Positions 44,233 to 54,094 are shown, counted from the stretch's first letter. The stretch is DNA of 64,000 nucleotides from Ardenticatenaceae bacterium (GCA_020634415.1 JACKBT010000014.1:1-64000); one strand, 5' to 3'. Numbers and translations are program-made. The notes: generated by a model not told the origin, from the sequence alone.

Positions 44233-46556
44233 GGCATTTCGCTTAATGCTGCGCCCAATTCTGCCAATACAAAATCGGCGTGAGTGGTGGTGAGGGTGAT
44301 GGGGGGCTTGATTTTGATGACATTGTGCAGAGGGCCGTCGGTGCTGAGGAGGATGCCGCGCTCTTTCATCTGGTTGACGATGTGGCTGGCTTCAGCGGCG
44401 GCTGGTTCCAGCGTGTCAGGGTCGCGTACCAGTTCGATGCCGATGAAGAGACCGAGACCGCGCACATCGCCGATGAGGGGGTGGTGGCTTTGCAATTGGC
44501 GCAGACCATCCATGAGGTAATTGCCAACGTGGAGGGCGTTTTGCTGTAGGTCTTGGTCGCGGATGATGTCGAGAACGGCCGTTCCCACGGCACACGACAC
44601 CGGATTTCCACCAAACGTATTGAAATACTCCATGCCATTGTTGAACGAAGCCGCGATTTCGGGTGTGGTGACAACGGCCGCTAACGGATGCCCATTGCCA
44701 AAGGGTTTGCCCATCGTCACAATGTCAGGCACAACCTCTTGCGTTTGGAAACCCCAGAAATGTGTACCCACGCGGCCAAAGCCCACCTGCACCTCGTCGG
44801 CAATGCAGACACCGCCCGCTTGGCGCACATAGTTGAAGGCGGCCTGCAAATAGCCATCGGGCAGCACAATTTGGCCGCCACAGCCCAGGACTGATTCGGC
44901 GATGAAGGCGGCCAGGCCGCGCCCCTGCTTTTGGATGTGGTGGATGGTTTCTTGGATGTGTTGGGCATAGTGTTGGCCTGTCGCCTGGCTATAACCTTTG
45001 TATGGGCCGCGATAGGGGTCGGGCATGAGCAGTTTGTGGACGTGGGGCGGTGCGCCCTGGCCGCCGCGCCCGTCGTGTTTGTAGGGGCTGATTTCGATGA
45101 GGGAGGTGAGATTGCCGTGATAGGCGGCATCGAGGACGAGGGTGTCTTGCTGGCCGGTGTGGGTGCGGGCCAGGCGCAGGGCCAGATCGTTGGCCTCGCT
45201 GCCGCTGTTGACGAAGAAGCAGACGGACAGGGGGCGGGGTAGGGTGGCGGTGAGTTTTTGGGCGAGGGTGACGATGTTATCGTGGAGGTAGCGGGTGTTG
45301 GTGTTGAGAACGGCCGCTTGTTCACACAATGCTTGCACTACGCGAGGGTGGCAATGCCCCACATGGCAGACGTTGTTGACGAGATCGAGAAACGGCCGTC
45401 CGGCCTCATCATACAAATAAACATCTGATCCCCGCACGATTTTGAGCGGCTGGTTGTAGGAGAGGCTGAGGGAGGGGCCGAGATGGTGTTGGCGTAGTTG
45501 GTGCAGTTCCGCTTGGCTTCGTTCGCTTTGAATGGCTTGCTGGAAGGCAGCGCGGATGGCGGCGGGGTCGAGGCTGTGCCAGGCTTTTAGGGCGGCCCAG
45601 GCTCCTTTTTGGCTGATGGCGAGGTAGTCGTTGTCGGGTTCTTGGGCCATTTGGTGGGCGGCGATGGCGACGCTGGTACACCAGCGGATGGGGATGAGGG
45701 TGGGGAGGTGGTACAGTTCAACGGCCGTTAGTGGGCTAATTTGGTGGTAGGGTTGGAGGATAGCGGTGGCAGCCTCCAGCAACAGGTCAGAAGTGGCACG
45801 GTCAGAGACCAGCCACAGCCCGCTTATGAGGGTGTAAGCCATGCCAATGGCTAAATCGAAGGCGGTGTAGGAGTGTACCATGTCACCAAAGTCGAGGAGG
45901 GCGAGACGGCCGTTTTGCACCAGCAGGTTGTAATCATTGGCATCGTTGTACAGTGTGCTGCGCCGGAATTGGGGTAGATTGGGCCGCACTTCATGCTCGA
46001 ACTGGATGAGAAAATGCTCCACTAGGGCGCGGTGGCCTTCATCTGGGATGAGGGGCAGATATTGGCGGATGATTTTGGGGGCGTGCTGCATGTCCCAATG
46101 AAAGTCACGGTGGGCGGCGGGATGGTCGAAGGTGTGCAGGACGTTGGTGAGGTGGGCCAGGAAACGGCCGATTTCTGCCAATAGTTCTGGCGTTTTGGCC
46201 ACTTTTGCCAGCACCTCACCGGGCAAATGGGTGATGAGGCGCATGAAATGGGTCTGGTTGTTGTGGTGGATGGTCGTCAGCGTCTCGCCGGAGACAGTGG
46301 GCACAGGTTCGGGGCAGATGAGGCCGTGCTGTGCCAGGTGGCTCATGGCGGCATTTTCCATCTCCGCCATCGGCCGCTTTTCGGTGGCGTTGCTGATTTT
46401 GAGGACGAATTTGTTGCCGGTAGTGGTTTGTAGCAGGATGTTTTGATCGCGTTCGCTGGGCAGGGTGGTGGCGGTGGTGGTGAGATTGTAGTGAGTTTGG
46501 GCAAGCTGTTCGGCTTCACCCAGGGTTAGTTGGGGCCGGTATTGCAGAAGGGACAT
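44229..46556 (-). CDS. Fused aminoglycoside-phosphotransferase-fold kinase and class III aminotransferase-fold phospho-lyase
   Basis: 775 residues. The N-terminal APH/choline-kinase-like domain (about 1-330) has [18 protein letters not shown] and [11 protein letters not shown]. The C-terminal domain (about 355-775) is a class III PLP enzyme with [28 protein letters not shown] and the PLP-binding Lys in [12 protein letters not shown]. In animals, homologues act in sequence: hydroxylysine or ethanolamine is phosphorylated, then the AGXT2L enzyme eliminates phosphate. The fusion would couple both steps. ATG 46556 has GGAG seven bases upstream; the frame is open further but passes through a hairpin. 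First gene of an overlapping operon with the VOC and methyltransferase genes. Confidence 0.8.
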   Translation of the reverse strand: MSLLQYRPQLTLGEAEQLAQTHYNLTTTATTLPSERDQNILLQTTTGNKFVLKISNATEKRPMAEMENAAMSHLAQHGLICPEPVPTVSGETLTTIHHNNQTHFMRLITHLPGEVLAKVAKTPELLAEIGRFLAHLTNVLHTFDHPAAHRDFHWDMQHAPKIIRQYLPLIPDEGHRALVEHFLIQFEHEVRPNLPQFRRSTLYNDANDYNLLVQNGRLALLDFGDMVHSYTAFDLAIGMAYTLISGLWLVSDRATSDLLLEAATAILQPYHQISPLTAVELYHLPTLIPIRWCTSVAIAAHQMAQEPDNDYLAISQKGAWAALKAWHSLDPAAIRAAFQQAIQSERSQAELHQLRQHHLGPSLSLSYNQPLKIVRGSDVYLYDEAGRPFLDLVNNVCHVGHCHPRVVQALCEQAAVLNTNTRYLHDNIVTLAQKLTATLPRPLSVCFFVNSGSEANDLALRLARTHTGQQDTLVLDAAYHGNLTSLIEISPYKHDGRGGQGAPPHVHKLLMPDPYRGPYKGYSQATGQHYAQHIQETIHHIQKQGRGLAAFIAESVLGCGGQIVLPDGYLQAAFNYVRQAGGVCIADEVQVGFGRVGTHFWGFQTQEVVPDIVTMGKPFGNGHPLAAVVTTPEIAASFNNGMEYFNTFGGNPVSCAVGTAVLDIIRDQDLQQNALHVGNYLMDGLRQLQSHHPLIGDVRGLGLFIGIELVRDPDTLEPAAAEASHIVNQMKERGILLSTDGPLHNVIKIKPPITLTTTHADFVLAELGAALSEMP

Positions 46557-46576
46557 GGGTCTACTCCAAAAATGGC

Positions 46577-46603
46577 AGCATCCGACTGTATAAGTCGGAT
46601 GCT
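46577..46603. repeat. 11-bp-arm hairpin upstream of the fusion gene
   Basis: AGCATCCGACT and AGTCGGATGCT flank a five-base loop about 20 bases before the start of the kinase/lyase gene. No T run follows on either strand. It would lie in the mRNA leader and could modulate expression. Confidence 0.75.
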
Positions 46604-46819
46604 GGGGGTGAATTTGGCAGATTTTACCTGTTTCCTGACTAAAAACCGAAGTTTTTGACTGCCACAGTAGGGTAACAGGGTGCTTTGGGGTTAGAAGGGA
46701 TGAATGAGCGGATTTGGAGTGTTGGGGAACGGCCGTTGTCAATTATGAGACTTTTTGTATGGCTAACCGATTTGGGTGATTATTGGGGGTGATTATCTTT
46801 ATGAGGGAAACAATTTGCG

Positions 46820-47365
46820 ATGTTAAAGAAACCAATTTTAACGGGTTCCCATATTTTTTTACGCCCTATTTTGGCCGAAGATGCCACAGCAATGTTTGCC
46901 AGTTTAAGCGACAAAGAGAGTATGCGCCTGACCGGCACGCAGACAACCTTCACCTTTGCCCAAGTGCAGCAATATTGTGAGCGGCTATTGGCGGCCGATG
47001 ACCGGGCTGATTATGCCATCATTCGCCAGGAAGATGGGGGGTATGCGGGCGAAGTTGTGTTGAATAATATTGACTGGACGAATCGTTCGGCCAATTTTCG
47101 CATTGCCTTGTCTCAGAAAGGCTTTTTTGGCAAAGGATATGGCACAGAAGCTACTCAACTCATTCTTGACTATGGCTTTCATCAACTAGAACTGCACCGA
47201 ATTGAGTTGGAGGTGTATGACTTTAATCCGCGAGCGCAGCATGTGTATGAGAAGGTTGGTTTTGTGCGTGAAGGGGTGCGGCGGGATGTGTTATTGTGGG
47301 ATGGGGAATATCACAGTGCTATTGTGATGAGCATTTTGGCCCACGAATTTGAGGCGAGAGGATAG
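46820..47365 (+). CDS. GNAT-family N-acetyltransferase (RimJ/RimL-like)
   Basis: 181 residues. The acetyl-CoA loop appears as SQKGFFGKGYGTEATQLILDYGF and is followed by LHRIELEVYDFNPRAQHVYEKVGFVREG, characteristic of the ribosomal-protein/alanine acetyltransferase group. Substrate unknown. It converges with the PH-domain gene, with a strong bidirectional terminator between. Confidence 0.9.
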   Translation: MLKKPILTGSHIFLRPILAEDATAMFASLSDKESMRLTGTQTTFTFAQVQQYCERLLAADDRADYAIIRQEDGGYAGEVVLNNIDWTNRSANFRIALSQKGFFGKGYGTEATQLILDYGFHQLELHRIELEVYDFNPRAQHVYEKVGFVREGVRRDVLLWDGEYHSAIVMSILAHEFEARG

Positions 47366-47399
47366 ATAGTCAACTAAAGAAGATAGGGGGGTTCCCCAC

Positions 47400-47448
47400 A
47401 GTTCCCCCAAATTCCTTGATGTGTGAGAAATTTGGGGGAACTGTTTTG
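47400..47448. terminator. Bidirectional terminator between convergent genes
   Basis: Perfect 15-bp arms, CAGTTCCCCCAAATT and AATTTGGGGGAACTG, with a T run on the plus strand. It serves the acetyltransferase gene and perhaps the PH-domain gene. Confidence 0.85.
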
Positions 47449-47455
47449 TATGTAT

Positions 47456-48019
47456 TTACATTTCTTCGCGGTAGGTAAACCCGTGTTTTTTGCGGGCGTT
47501 TAAGACGGCACGGCGCAAAATTTCATAGACGCTTTCGGGGTTTTGTACATTCCTTAGAATGATGTTGGGGTGGGATGGGTCGTGGCTGCGAATGGTGATG
47601 TCGCCAATATTCATGATACGTTCGCCAAAGGTTTGGCTGTAGTCCATGTCTTGAATGCGTACCAATTCGACGTTTTCTCGGGCTTTTCCCAGCAGCCCTT
47701 CGGTGATGCGGATGCGTTCGTCGGTGATGGTGTATTCCATGACGAGGGAGAGAAACGGCCGTCCCTCCCACAATATATCTTCTTTCTGATCGTCAAAAAC
47801 AGATTGGTCGGGCATGCCAGGGACGGCTTCAGGTGCAGCTTTGCCCGTGGCAATGGTCTGTGTCAATGTGTCATCCATTTCCAGCAAGGCGGCCTCCGTC
47901 GCCAGATCTACTATTGCTTCAACCGTTTCCTTGTCCAACTTGCTAATATCAATTTTGGCTTGGGCAATCTCTTTCCAAACACGGGACTTTATACGAGCAT
48001 GGGTTTCATTAAGGGACAT
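47456..48019 (-). CDS. Bacterial PH-domain protein
   Basis: 187 residues. A helical N-terminal part (about 1-75) precedes a PH-like domain (about 80-180): ILWEGRPFLSLVMEYTITDERIRITEGLLGKARENVELVRIQDMDY, ERIMNIGDITIRSHD. No membrane segment. Such domains bind membranes or proteins. Good spacing to a start at MSLNETHAR. Function unknown. Confidence 0.75.
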   Translation of the reverse strand: MSLNETHARIKSRVWKEIAQAKIDISKLDKETVEAIVDLATEAALLEMDDTLTQTIATGKAAPEAVPGMPDQSVFDDQKEDILWEGRPFLSLVMEYTITDERIRITEGLLGKARENVELVRIQDMDYSQTFGERIMNIGDITIRSHDPSHPNIILRNVQNPESVYEILRRAVLNARKKHGFTYREEM

Positions 48020-48193
48020 GTTTACCTTCCTAGAATGAGGAATTGGGAATCAAGGAATATGGTTTTCCAATTCATCATTTCTTACGCAAAACTTATGAAG
48101 GATTTTTAACATGTAGCTCGTCAGTTTGTCAAATTGATGGCTGACCGTTAGAATAACCTATTGCTAATAAGAATAAACAGGTGGAATGCAGAA

Positions 48194-48532
48194 ATGCCGT
48201 ATTATCAATACAGATGCAACGATTGTGAACATGAATTTGAAACGCGCCAACGGATGAGTGAAGACCCTTTGACAGATTGTCCGGTGTGTGACGGCCGTAT
48301 TCGTCGAGTCGTCAATTCGGTTGGTGTGGTCTTCAAAGGCAGCGGTTTTTACGTAACGGACACACGTAACGGGAAAAGTGCCACCATACCCAGTGACAAT
48401 AGCAAAACGGCCGATACCAACAAAACAAGCGAAAACGGAACATCTGAAAGCACCAAACCAGAACCCGCGAAAGCTGAACCAGCCAAAAGCAGCAGCGAGA
48501 GCAAAACCAAAGAGCCAGTCGCTGCCAAATAA
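48194..48532 (+). CDS. FmdB-family zinc-ribbon protein
   Basis: 112 residues. The N-terminal FmdB zinc ribbon is MPYYQYRCNDCEHEFE with CPVCDGRIRRV, followed by the conserved GVVFKGSGFYVTD. A low-complexity Lys/Glu/Pro/Ser tail makes up the rest. I chose ATG 48194, which starts at the conserved MPxYxYxC motif and has AGGTGG upstream. Members are often called putative regulators of formamidase expression, but function is open. Confidence 0.88.
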   Translation: MPYYQYRCNDCEHEFETRQRMSEDPLTDCPVCDGRIRRVVNSVGVVFKGSGFYVTDTRNGKSATIPSDNSKTADTNKTSENGTSESTKPEPAKAEPAKSSSESKTKEPVAAK

Positions 48533-48576
48533 ACCTATTCAGATTCAATACTGGGGGAACGAAAGTGACAAAGAAA

Positions 48577-48605
48577 AACCGGGCTGTAAGCAGCCCGGTT
48601 TGTTT
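48577..48605 (+). terminator. Rho-independent terminator after the zinc-ribbon gene
   Basis: AACCGGGCTG, four bases, CAGCCCGGTT, then TGTTTT. It lies between converging genes. Confidence 0.85.
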
Positions 48606-48919
48606 TATATTTGGAAGCCGCCCGTTGCCGGGATCATCTTTTGGCTAAAGTTGTTAACATATTGCTTTAGCTTATCTGTCAAATGCTCCCATTCATCCGT
48701 ATTCAAAATATATTGCATTTGATCAGCCGTGCGCGTGACACCACTGGCTAATTTCTGCTCCGGGCCACCATAAACCGTCAGCCACACCTGAATATCGGCA
48801 ATGCCCAACTTCGTCAGGCCCGGAATAAATTCATGCACAAGAAACTCGAAATATTCTGACTCTGTTTCTGGTCGGATGTCCCAACGCATTAACAGTTTTG
48901 TAGGCTTATCATTGTTCAT
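48605..48919 (-). CDS. Small hypothetical protein, possible ferredoxin-fold
   Basis: 104 residues, starting MNNDKPTKLLMRWDIRPETE. It reads like a Dabb/EthD-type alpha+beta fold (LMRWDIRPETESEYFEFLVH, YILNTDEWEHLTDKLKQYV). No catalytic motif seen. It starts one base after the end of the metallo-hydrolase gene, so it is in the same operon. Function unknown. Confidence 0.7.
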   Translation of the reverse strand: MNNDKPTKLLMRWDIRPETESEYFEFLVHEFIPGLTKLGIADIQVWLTVYGGPEQKLASGVTRTADQMQYILNTDEWEHLTDKLKQYVNNFSQKMIPATGGFQI

Positions 48920-48920
48920 C

Positions 48921-49547
48921 TTAAATTTTAGGCAAGAGCAATACCGTTTCGGTCTCTTCGGGCAGATTACTTGTCGAAACTTTCAGGCTCTCCTCTTGCA
49001 CAGGTTCCGTTATACCCATTTCTTTCAAGAAACGGTCAACCTCTTCTAATTCCAACTTTTGGTTGGGCAGGTGGTAGTGCATGGGCACAACGATATTGGG
49101 TTCAAGCATGGACACCAACTCGGCGGCCTGGGCTGCATTCAAACTTTTACCGCCACCCACTGGCACCAATAAGACATGCACCTGTTCCAGAGCATCAATC
49201 TGGGTCTGCGTGGGAACCTGCTGCATATCGCCGAGATGGGCGATGATGAGGCCATCTACATCAAACATGTAGAGGATATTGTGGGTTGTTTCGGCTTCAT
49301 GTGGGGTGGCAATGCCGGTTATAAAGACGCTGCCAATTTCATATTCACCGGGGCCGGTGAGGGCGTGGGTGTAGCCGAGCACGCCCTCAAGGTAATTGTG
49401 CCCTTTGGCATTGTGGCTCACTGTAACGACATCGCCCTTTACTTTGAGGGTAGGCAGACCCACACCATTGTAAGGGTCGGTCACGATGGTGGCATGTTTC
49501 CGTTCACTAATGCGAAAACAACTGAGTCCGTACCAGGTTAGTTCCAT
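48921..49547 (-). CDS. MBL-fold metal-dependent hydrolase (UlaG/UPF0173-like)
   Basis: 208 residues. The chain begins MELTWYGLSCFRI, typical of the UPF0173/UlaG group, with VTVSHNAKGHNY, the aspartate in IIAHLGDM and the late His in VPMHYHLPN. The usual HxHxDH motif is reduced (SHNAKGHN), so the metal site is partly non-canonical. AAAGGAG ten bases before the ATG. Substrate unknown. Confidence 0.82.
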   Translation of the reverse strand: MELTWYGLSCFRISERKHATIVTDPYNGVGLPTLKVKGDVVTVSHNAKGHNYLEGVLGYTHALTGPGEYEIGSVFITGIATPHEAETTHNILYMFDVDGLIIAHLGDMQQVPTQTQIDALEQVHVLLVPVGGGKSLNAAQAAELVSMLEPNIVVPMHYHLPNQKLELEEVDRFLKEMGITEPVQEESLKVSTSNLPEETETVLLLPKI

Positions 49548-49610
49548 AAATCACTTGCTCCTTTCATATCTATATTATACCCAACAATGGGAGAGAGGAG
49601 TAATTGAGGT

Positions 49611-49673
49611 AAAACGTAAAACGTAAAACGTAAGAGGTTCTTGTGACATTTTACGTTTTATGTTTTACGTTGT
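49611..49673. repeat. AAAACGT hairpin repeat upstream of priA
   Basis: Three to four tandem AAAACGT words are followed, after about 20 bases, by the complementary TTTTACGTTTTATGTTTTACG words. It occupies the divergent promoter region and ends 12 bases before the priA ATG. Confidence 0.9.
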
Positions 49674-49685
49674 TACAATGACACC

Positions 49686-52475
49686 ATGTTTGCGGAATTA
49701 GTGATTAATATTGAGGCGGCGTTGCAGGGGACGTTTCATTATGATGTTCCCAGTGATTTACGGCCGTTTCTCCAAATAGGCCATCTGGTTGAAGTGGAAT
49801 TTGGCCGTCGGTTGGCACAAGGCATTGTTATTGGTTTTACTAAGGAAGCCCCTATTGACGACACCAAACCTATTATTGCCCTCGTCAACGATGATCCTGT
49901 GGTGTTGCCCTGGCAAATTGAACTGGCGCAGTGGATGAGCGTGCAATATTTGGCCCCCCTGAATGGCTGTTTGCGCCTTATGCTGCCGCCGGGCCTCACT
50001 CGTTGGGCGGATGTCACGCTGGATGTGAATCCGTATTGGGATGGGAACGGCCGTCTAACCGAAGCCCAAGAAGCCCTCATCGAACTGCTGCGCGAGCGCG
50101 GCGATTTGCGGGGACGGCAGGTGCAGCGGGCCGTGCGTAAAAAAGAAGCCTTCAAGAAATCCGATTGGAAAACCGTCGCCAATCAACTGGTTAAGCGCGA
50201 CATTTTGCGCCGCGCTTCTGTGCTCGATCCGCCGCGCATGAAGCCCAAGAAAATCCGCACGGCCGAACTGAGTGCCAGTTGGCAGCGTGTGCGCCAGGTG
50301 GCTGCCCAACTGGGGCGCAGCAATAAGCAGGCGGATGTGCTGGATTACTTGGCGGCTTTGGATGATCCGCTGCCGGAGGCAGCGGCCGTTTTTACTGCCA
50401 CCCACGCCACCGCACAACATCTTGAAGCCCTGGCCGGTGCTGGCCTCATTCAGCGTGATGGCGAATTTGTGACGTTAGCCATACCGCATACGGCCGTTCT
50501 GGAACAGGCTATGAATTTACGCCAGGCCGGTAAATACCACCAAATCCTCACCTTGCTGGCACAGGCAGCCCAGCCTGTCAACATCAGCGATATTTATGCT
50601 CAAACGGAGTCTACGATAACGCATCTCCGTAAGCTGGCCGCCCTCGATCTCATCCGCTTTGGGGATGAGGAGGTGTGGCGCGATCCGTTGGCCGACCGTG
50701 ATTTTATGCCGGCCGAGCAGCCCATGTTAACGGCCGATCAGGCCCGTGTTTGGGGGCGCTTGAAGGTGGAGATGATGACAGTGGAAGAGGAGATGGGCGA
50801 AGAGGGAGGGGCGAAGAGGGAGGAATCGTCCCACGCCCTTCGCCCCACGCCCTTCCTCCTTCATGGCGTAACTGGCAGCGGTAAGACGGAAATTTATATG
50901 CGGGCGATTGATTTTGCTGTGGCGCGGGGCCAGCAGGCGGTTGTGCTTGTGCCGGAAATTGCCCTTACGCCGCAGACGGTGCGCCGGTTTGCGGCTCGTT
51001 TTCCGGGGCGGGTGGCGGTTTTGCACAGCCGCCTTAGCGAGGGCGAACGGTATGACACGTGGCGGCGGGCGCGGCAGGGGTTGTTTGATATTGTGGTGGG
51101 GCCACGCAGTGCTTTGTTTACGCCTTTCCCTCATTTGGGTGTGATTGTGTTGGATGAGGAGCATGATCCTAGTTACAAACAAACGCCGCCTGTGCCGCCG
51201 CCTTATTACCATGCGCGGGAAACGGCCGTTGCCCTCAGCCAGATCACCCAAGCGACCCTCATTATGGGCAGTGCGACCCCGGATGTGGTGACGTATCATC
51301 GGGCGCAAGGCGGCCGTTTTCATCTGTTGGAACTGCCGAAACGGGTGATGGGGCATCGCCAGCGCATACACAGCCAGGAATTGCGGCTGCAAATTGCCAG
51401 CCATTATCGTCAGGAAGCTCATGATCCGGATGATGCGTTGACCATCCCTTTGCCGCCCATTCAGGTGGTGGACTTGCGCCAGGAATTGCGGGCGGGCAAT
51501 CGCTCTATTTTTAGCCGTGCTTTGGCGAATGCCATTACTGAGACGCTGGATCGGGGGGAGCAGGCCATTCTGTTTTTGAATCGGCGAGGCACGGCGACGT
51601 TTGTGATGTGCCGTGATTGCGGTCATGTGCTACGCTGCCCCCGCTGTGACATGCCGCTGACGTATCATCGTCCGCATCTGATGTTGGCTTGTCATCACTG
51701 CGGCCGTTCCGAACCGCAGCAGCAGGAGTGCCCACAGTGCGGGTCGCGCCGCATTAAGTATTTTGGCTTGGGTACGGAGCAGGTGGAGACGCTGGTGCAG
51801 CAGCAGTGGCCGCAAGCTCGTATTACGCGGTGGGATAGGGATACGACGGCGGGGCGTAATACGCATGAAACGCTGTTGGCGAGTTTTATTAATCAGGAGG
51901 CGGATATTTTGGTGGGGACGCAGATGATTGCTAAGGGGCTGGATTTGCCGTTGGTGACGCTGGTGGGGGTGATTTCGGCGGATGTGTCGCTGGGGCTGCC
52001 GGATTATCGCACGGGGGAGCGGGCGTTTCAGATTTTGGCGCAGGTGGCGGGGCGAGCGGGGCGCGGTTTATTGGGTGGCCGGGTGATTTTGCAGACGTAC
52101 CAGCCGGAGCATTATGCGGTGGTGGCGGCGGCGGAGCATGATTTTGCCAGTTTTTATATTGAGGAGATTCGCTTTCGCACGAAGCATAGTTATCCGCCTT
52201 TCCGGCGGATGGCGAAGTTGGTGCTGGTTGATCCGGTGAATGAGCGGGGGCAGCGGGAGGCGGAGAAGCTGGCGAAGGGGCTGCGGCTGCATATTCGGGA
52301 GATGGCGTTGGGGGCGACGGAGATTTTGGGGCCGATGCCGCCGTTTTTTAATAGGATAGACGGCCGTTATCGCTGGCAAATCATCATTCGTTCGCCTGAT
52401 CCGGTGCGTTTGTTGACGGATTTTCCTCTACCGCCGAACTGGATTGTGGATATTGATCCGGTGAGTACCTTGTAG
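49686..52475 (+). CDS. priA: Primosomal protein N' (replication restart helicase PriA)
   Basis: 929 residues. An N-terminal DNA-binding domain (about 1-110) is followed by a winged helix and the helicase core: Walker A GVTGSGKTE, VLVPEIALTPQ, DEEHDPSYKQ, GSATPDV and late LVGTQMIAKGLDLP, RAGRG. The zinc-binding region has four cysteine pairs, starting CRDCGHVLRCPRC and CHHCGRSEPQQQECPQC. It is longer than typical PriA (about 730-800), partly because of a repeat insertion just before Walker A. No ribosome binding site is visible, since a hairpin repeat occupies the leader. Confidence 0.93.
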   Translation: MFAELVINIEAALQGTFHYDVPSDLRPFLQIGHLVEVEFGRRLAQGIVIGFTKEAPIDDTKPIIALVNDDPVVLPWQIELAQWMSVQYLAPLNGCLRLMLPPGLTRWADVTLDVNPYWDGNGRLTEAQEALIELLRERGDLRGRQVQRAVRKKEAFKKSDWKTVANQLVKRDILRRASVLDPPRMKPKKIRTAELSASWQRVRQVAAQLGRSNKQADVLDYLAALDDPLPEAAAVFTATHATAQHLEALAGAGLIQRDGEFVTLAIPHTAVLEQAMNLRQAGKYHQILTLLAQAAQPVNISDIYAQTESTITHLRKLAALDLIRFGDEEVWRDPLADRDFMPAEQPMLTADQARVWGRLKVEMMTVEEEMGEEGGAKREESSHALRPTPFLLHGVTGSGKTEIYMRAIDFAVARGQQAVVLVPEIALTPQTVRRFAARFPGRVAVLHSRLSEGERYDTWRRARQGLFDIVVGPRSALFTPFPHLGVIVLDEEHDPSYKQTPPVPPPYYHARETAVALSQITQATLIMGSATPDVVTYHRAQGGRFHLLELPKRVMGHRQRIHSQELRLQIASHYRQEAHDPDDALTIPLPPIQVVDLRQELRAGNRSIFSRALANAITETLDRGEQAILFLNRRGTATFVMCRDCGHVLRCPRCDMPLTYHRPHLMLACHHCGRSEPQQQECPQCGSRRIKYFGLGTEQVETLVQQQWPQARITRWDRDTTAGRNTHETLLASFINQEADILVGTQMIAKGLDLPLVTLVGVISADVSLGLPDYRTGERAFQILAQVAGRAGRGLLGGRVILQTYQPEHYAVVAAAEHDFASFYIEEIRFRTKHSYPPFRRMAKLVLVDPVNERGQREAEKLAKGLRLHIREMALGATEILGPMPPFFNRIDGRYRWQIIIRSPDPVRLLTDFPLPPNWIVDIDPVSTL
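50784..50862. repeat. GGGCGAAGAGGGA hairpin repeat in frame inside priA
   Basis: GAAGAGGGAGGGGCGAAGAG words are followed by the complementary CCACGCCCTTCGCCCC words. It encodes a Glu/Gly/Arg/Pro-rich insertion directly before the Walker A motif. It is closely related to the repeat at 549-632. Confidence 0.75.
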
Positions 52476-52489
52476 CAGGCAGGAAAAAT

Positions 52490-52520
52490 GGGTGGATGGG
52501 CTTGTTGAGGCCATCCACCC
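52490..52520. terminator. Hairpin between priA and the response regulator gene
   Basis: GGGTGGATGG and CCATCCACCC enclose an 11-base loop right after priA, before a convergent gene. No T run follows, so terminator function is likely but not certain. Confidence 0.6.
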
Positions 52521-52557
52521 CTGATTGTATGCGATTGAATGAATGCTTTGGGCCGTA

Positions 52558-52953
52558 TTAGGCGGCAACAGGCATGGAGGTGATGGGGGCTGATAGAATT
52601 TCTTGGGTGGTTTCTATAAGCTCTTGGCGTGATGTGGGTTTGAATAGAAAGCGGGTGACACCTGAGATGCGTCCTGCCTCGACGACTTTTTGGTCTTGGC
52701 GGGCTGTTAACAGGATGGTTGGGATGTGGGCTGTGGCGCTTTCCTGGCGCAATTGTGAGCAGACTTCTACGCCGTTCATATCAGGCATCATAAAATCAAG
52801 AATAATAAGATCGGGGTGATGGATGCGGGCCTGACTGAGGGCTTCGTCGCCGTTGTTTGCTTCCCATACCTGAGCGGTAATCGGTCGGAGCATTAATCGC
52901 AATAAGGAACGGGCTTCGGGGTTGTCATCTACAATTAGTACTGAGTGCTTCAC
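52558..52953 (-). CDS. Single-domain response regulator
   Basis: 131 residues, a receiver domain only: IVDDNPEA, phospho-acceptor in LIILDFMMPDMNG, LLTARQD and the switch Lys in FLFKPTS. The preferred start is GTG 52953 with AAAGGAG seven bases before it; the ATG at 52971 is upstream of that site. No kinase gene is next to it. Confidence 0.9.
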   Translation of the reverse strand: MKHSVLIVDDNPEARSLLRLMLRPITAQVWEANNGDEALSQARIHHPDLIILDFMMPDMNGVEVCSQLRQESATAHIPTILLTARQDQKVVEAGRISGVTRFLFKPTSRQELIETTQEILSAPITSMPVAA

Positions 52954-53125
52954 GATTTTTCTCCTTTCCATACAGAGTAAAAGTTCAATCTAACGGTTGT
53001 AATTACGATTTTCACGGCTTTTTTATGGCATGTGGGGGAGGGGATGCTGATTACTGAACGAAAGTCCGTTGTGGGGCAACGGCCGTTGTGCTTGAATGTG
53101 GTGACGATTGATGAGATGAGGTGCA

Positions 53126-54094
53126 ATGATGGAACTGTTTTTAGCGACGAGAAAGGGATTGGTAACGGCCGTTCAGACTGGCAATGGCTGGCAAATTGAG
53201 GCGAGAGGTTTGACGGGTCGGGAAGTGACGACGGTGACTGCCCGTGAAGGGGTGATTCTGGCGGGGACGCGGGACGGTGTTTTTCGTTCGGAGGACGGTG
53301 GGGTGAGCTGGCTGGAGAAGAGCAATGGCCTGACGGAGCGGTATGTGCGTTGGCTGGCTTATCACCCTGATGTTTCTGGCCTTGAGTTGGCGGGGATGGA
53401 GCCAGCGGCTATTTTTGTGTCGCGGGATGGGGGGGATTCCTGGCGTGAGTGTGTGGAGGTGAGTGATTTGCGGCGGGAGCATGAATGGTGGCTGCCTTAT
53501 TCGCCGGGGGCGGGCTGTGTGCGTGGTTTTAGTTTTCATGGGCAGCGGGCGTATGCGGCGGTGGAGGTGGGGGCGGCGCTGCGTTCGGATGATGGGGGTG
53601 CGCATTGGCGTTTGGTGGATGGGGCAAACGGCCGTCCTGTTTTTGGCGCACCCCCTGCCCAGTTCGTTCACCCGGATGTCCATTCAATCGAAGTCCATCC
53701 TTCGTCGGCTGACTTGGTTTTTGCGCCGACGGGCGGCGGTTTTTATGCTTCCCGTGATGGCGGGCAGACGTGGCGGCAAATAAATGACTGCCTGTATGTG
53801 CGGGCGGTGTGGTTGGATGCAGATGATCCGCAGCATTTGGTTTTGGGGGCTTCGGATGGGCCTGATGGGGAGAACGGCCGTATTGAAGTGACACACGATG
53901 GCGGGCAAAGCTGGCAGCAGGTGGCGGGCCGTTGGCCCAACAACATGGTGGAACGGTTCCAGCAGATCGGTCATAATTTGTGGGCGGTGATGGCCAATGG
54001 TAATTTGCTTATGACACCGCTGGCGCAGTTGGACTGGCAGCCAGTGTTGGTGGCATTGACAGATGTAAATGATTTGACGGTAATGGGGGCGTAA
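53126..54094 (+). CDS. BNR/YCF48-like beta-propeller protein
   Basis: 322 residues. Repeated Asp-box motifs such as RSEDGGVSW, VSRDGGDSW, RSDDGGAHW, ASRDGGQTW and VTHDGGQSW mark a six- or seven-bladed sialidase-like propeller. No catalytic Arg triad or signal peptide is visible, so it is probably an intracellular binding protein or an unknown enzyme, not a sialidase. GAGGTG precedes tandem ATG codons. The stop codon lies in a hairpin repeat. Confidence 0.85.
   Translation: MMELFLATRKGLVTAVQTGNGWQIEARGLTGREVTTVTAREGVILAGTRDGVFRSEDGGVSWLEKSNGLTERYVRWLAYHPDVSGLELAGMEPAAIFVSRDGGDSWRECVEVSDLRREHEWWLPYSPGAGCVRGFSFHGQRAYAAVEVGAALRSDDGGAHWRLVDGANGRPVFGAPPAQFVHPDVHSIEVHPSSADLVFAPTGGGFYASRDGGQTWRQINDCLYVRAVWLDADDPQHLVLGASDGPDGENGRIEVTHDGGQSWQQVAGRWPNNMVERFQQIGHNLWAVMANGNLLMTPLAQLDWQPVLVALTDVNDLTVMGA

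Noticed and set aside
53126..54094. The propeller protein as a secreted sialidase
   Set aside because: No signal peptide and no visible Arg triad; Asp boxes alone only show the fold.
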